A DNA stretch of 5,927 nt from an uncultured Clostridia bacterium (lineage in GTDB: Bacteria > Bacillota > Clostridia > TANB77 > CAG-508), in NCBI GenBank assembly GCA_948585895.1, contig CAPBNZ010000092.1:1-5927 (forward strand), given 5' to 3'. Position numbers and translations under genes: made by a program. The notes beneath the pieces were generated by a model. It saw only the letters and a program-made list of their open reading frames with translations. It had not been told where the DNA came from and made no database searches. Below are positions 5,061 through 5,927 of the stretch, one piece after another. Every line of letters begins with the position of its first letter. Positions within the stretch are counted from its first letter, which is position 1.

Positions 5061-5927
5061 AAATATTTCATATGATGGTAAACCCCATTTGCCCAATTTT
5101 TATCGGTTGCATATTTTGTATTAACCCCTTTTAAAGTGGATCCATTGTAGTAAATTCCTAATGCTTTTTCTCCTCCATAAATGTTTGTTCCTTTTGGATT
5201 CATATAATATTTTACAAATACTCTAGCAATTAAATCGATACTTTCTGAATAATTGGAAAAATGATAAGCACCATTATAAGGATTAGAATCATAAGCACCA
5301 TAACCAAATAAATTATTTTTTTCTCTAGCAATTTTAGAAGTTCCCCATGCACTTTCGTGGATTCCTACTGCTGCAATAAAAATTCCATTTATGTTATATT
5401 GTTTTTCTATGTAGTAAAAATACTCTGCATTATTTTCAAATATTTTATTAGAATCTTTGCTGTCTGATAAAACCTTTTTAAACTGTTCTAGCGTTAGTCC
5501 ACTTGGTTTGTTTAATGCCATTTCAAAACTTAAATTTGAAATTAGTTGTTCTTTTGGTAAACCTACGTTTTGTATTCCTTGTTTTTCACTATCGTTTATG
5601 TAAGTTGTACATTCTGATTTAACATATCCTATTGTTGTAGTAGAAGAAATTTTATACCATTGTTCTTGTATTTCCAATACTTTTAATAAATTTCCTCTGG
5701 ATAAGGTTGCAATTTTTTGCGATTGTTCCTTTGGTTCTACCATTACAGCTAATCTGTCTGATGTTACATATAAAGTATCTCCTACTTTTACTTGATACTT
5801 ATTACTAGCTCCTGTCCCAATTTCAACAATTTTATCAATAGATGCTCTTGTTATCTTACTGGCAATCTGTTCTTCTTCTACCAGCTCATTTTTTTGGTAT
5901 ATCTTTTTAATTGTGATTTCTTGTTTT
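5045..5927 (-). CDS. G5–SH3–glucosaminidase (GH73-type) peptidoglycan hydrolase, 5' end missing
   Basis: This is the C-terminal 293 residues of a secreted wall hydrolase expected to cleave N-acetylglucosaminyl bonds in peptidoglycan. The frame stays open from the ATG at 5743 to the window edge, so that ATG is internal and the real start lies beyond 5927. Visible residues 1-39 look like the end of a G5 domain (hallmark DKIVEIGTG). Residues about 51-112 resemble a bacterial SH3 domain (GDTLYVTSDRLAV through WYKI and IGYVKSE). Residues about 140-293 form the glucosaminidase domain: the expected catalytic Glu191 is in GIHESAWGTSKIA, followed by NNLFGYGAYDSNPY and a late NTKYATDKNWANGVY segment. 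The signal peptide must be upstream and is not visible. The stop codon lies inside a long palindrome. The hydrolase assignment is firm; a role with the downstream membrane genes is inferred from adjacency only, and a 92-bp gap with its own candidate promoter separates them. Confidence 0.9.
   Translation of the reverse strand, partial: KQEITIKKIYQKNELVEEEQIASKITRASIDKIVEIGTGASNKYQVKVGDTLYVTSDRLAVMVEPKEQSQKIATLSRGNLLKVLEIQEQWYKISSTTTIGYVKSECTTYINDSEKQGIQNVGLPKEQLISNLSFEMALNKPSGLTLEQFKKVLSDSKDSNKIFENNAEYFYYIEKQYNINGIFIAAVGIHESAWGTSKIAREKNNLFGYGAYDSNPYNGAYHFSNYSESIDLIARVFVKYYMNPKGTNIYGGEKALGIYYNGSTLKGVNTKYATDKNWANGVYHHMKYLYNKL

Noticed and set aside
5741..5743. ATG at 5743 as the start of the hydrolase
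   Set aside because: The frame is open upstream to the window edge with recognisable G5 and SH3 sequence, and no ribosome-binding site precedes this ATG.

Overview
The window is AT-rich (visibly around 30% G+C), and every credible gene lies on the minus strand, so transcription runs from right to left. Purine-rich Shine-Dalgarno sites, AT-rich promoter-like hexamers and an ireB–ruvX–yrzB block point to a low-GC Firmicute, most likely in the Clostridia. No tRNA, rRNA, CRISPR array, insertion sequence or convincing intrinsic terminator was seen.

In transcription order, the right end holds the C-terminal part of a secreted peptidoglycan hydrolase: the end of a G5 domain, a bacterial SH3 domain and a GH73-type glucosaminidase domain. 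Its true start lies beyond position 5927. A nearly perfect 21-bp hairpin with a 7-nt loop covers its stop codon and overlaps a candidate promoter for the next gene. Then come a 135-residue membrane protein with VirB2/TrbC-like topology (4545-4952) and an 803-residue TadZ/CpaE-like protein (2130-4541). The latter has an atypical receiver-like N-terminus, two tandem AT-hook motifs, five acidic LPG[FL] repeats and a MinD/ParA-type domain with a broken Walker A loop. Next is a membrane-anchored GAF plus degenerate-GGDEF protein (928-2067).

The left end is a conserved housekeeping block: IreB-family regulator (603-860), RuvX/YqgF (185-601), and the first 13 codons of what is most likely the DUF1292 gene yrzB (1-39). 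In Bacillus subtilis the homologous genes follow alaS. Here the gene directly upstream of ireB is the pseudo-GGDEF gene of the envelope cluster instead.

My working inference is that the three central genes, perhaps with the wall hydrolase, form a cell-envelope apparatus related to Tad pili or type IV secretion. The small protein would be a pilin or channel subunit, the TadZ-like protein a localisation or assembly factor tethered to DNA through AT-hooks, the GAF/pseudo-GGDEF protein a membrane sensor or scaffold, and the glucosaminidase a local wall opener. The sequence shows the domains and adjacency; the joint function is not demonstrated. No motor ATPase, coupling protein or TadB/C-like platform protein is visible, so any such parts must lie outside the window.
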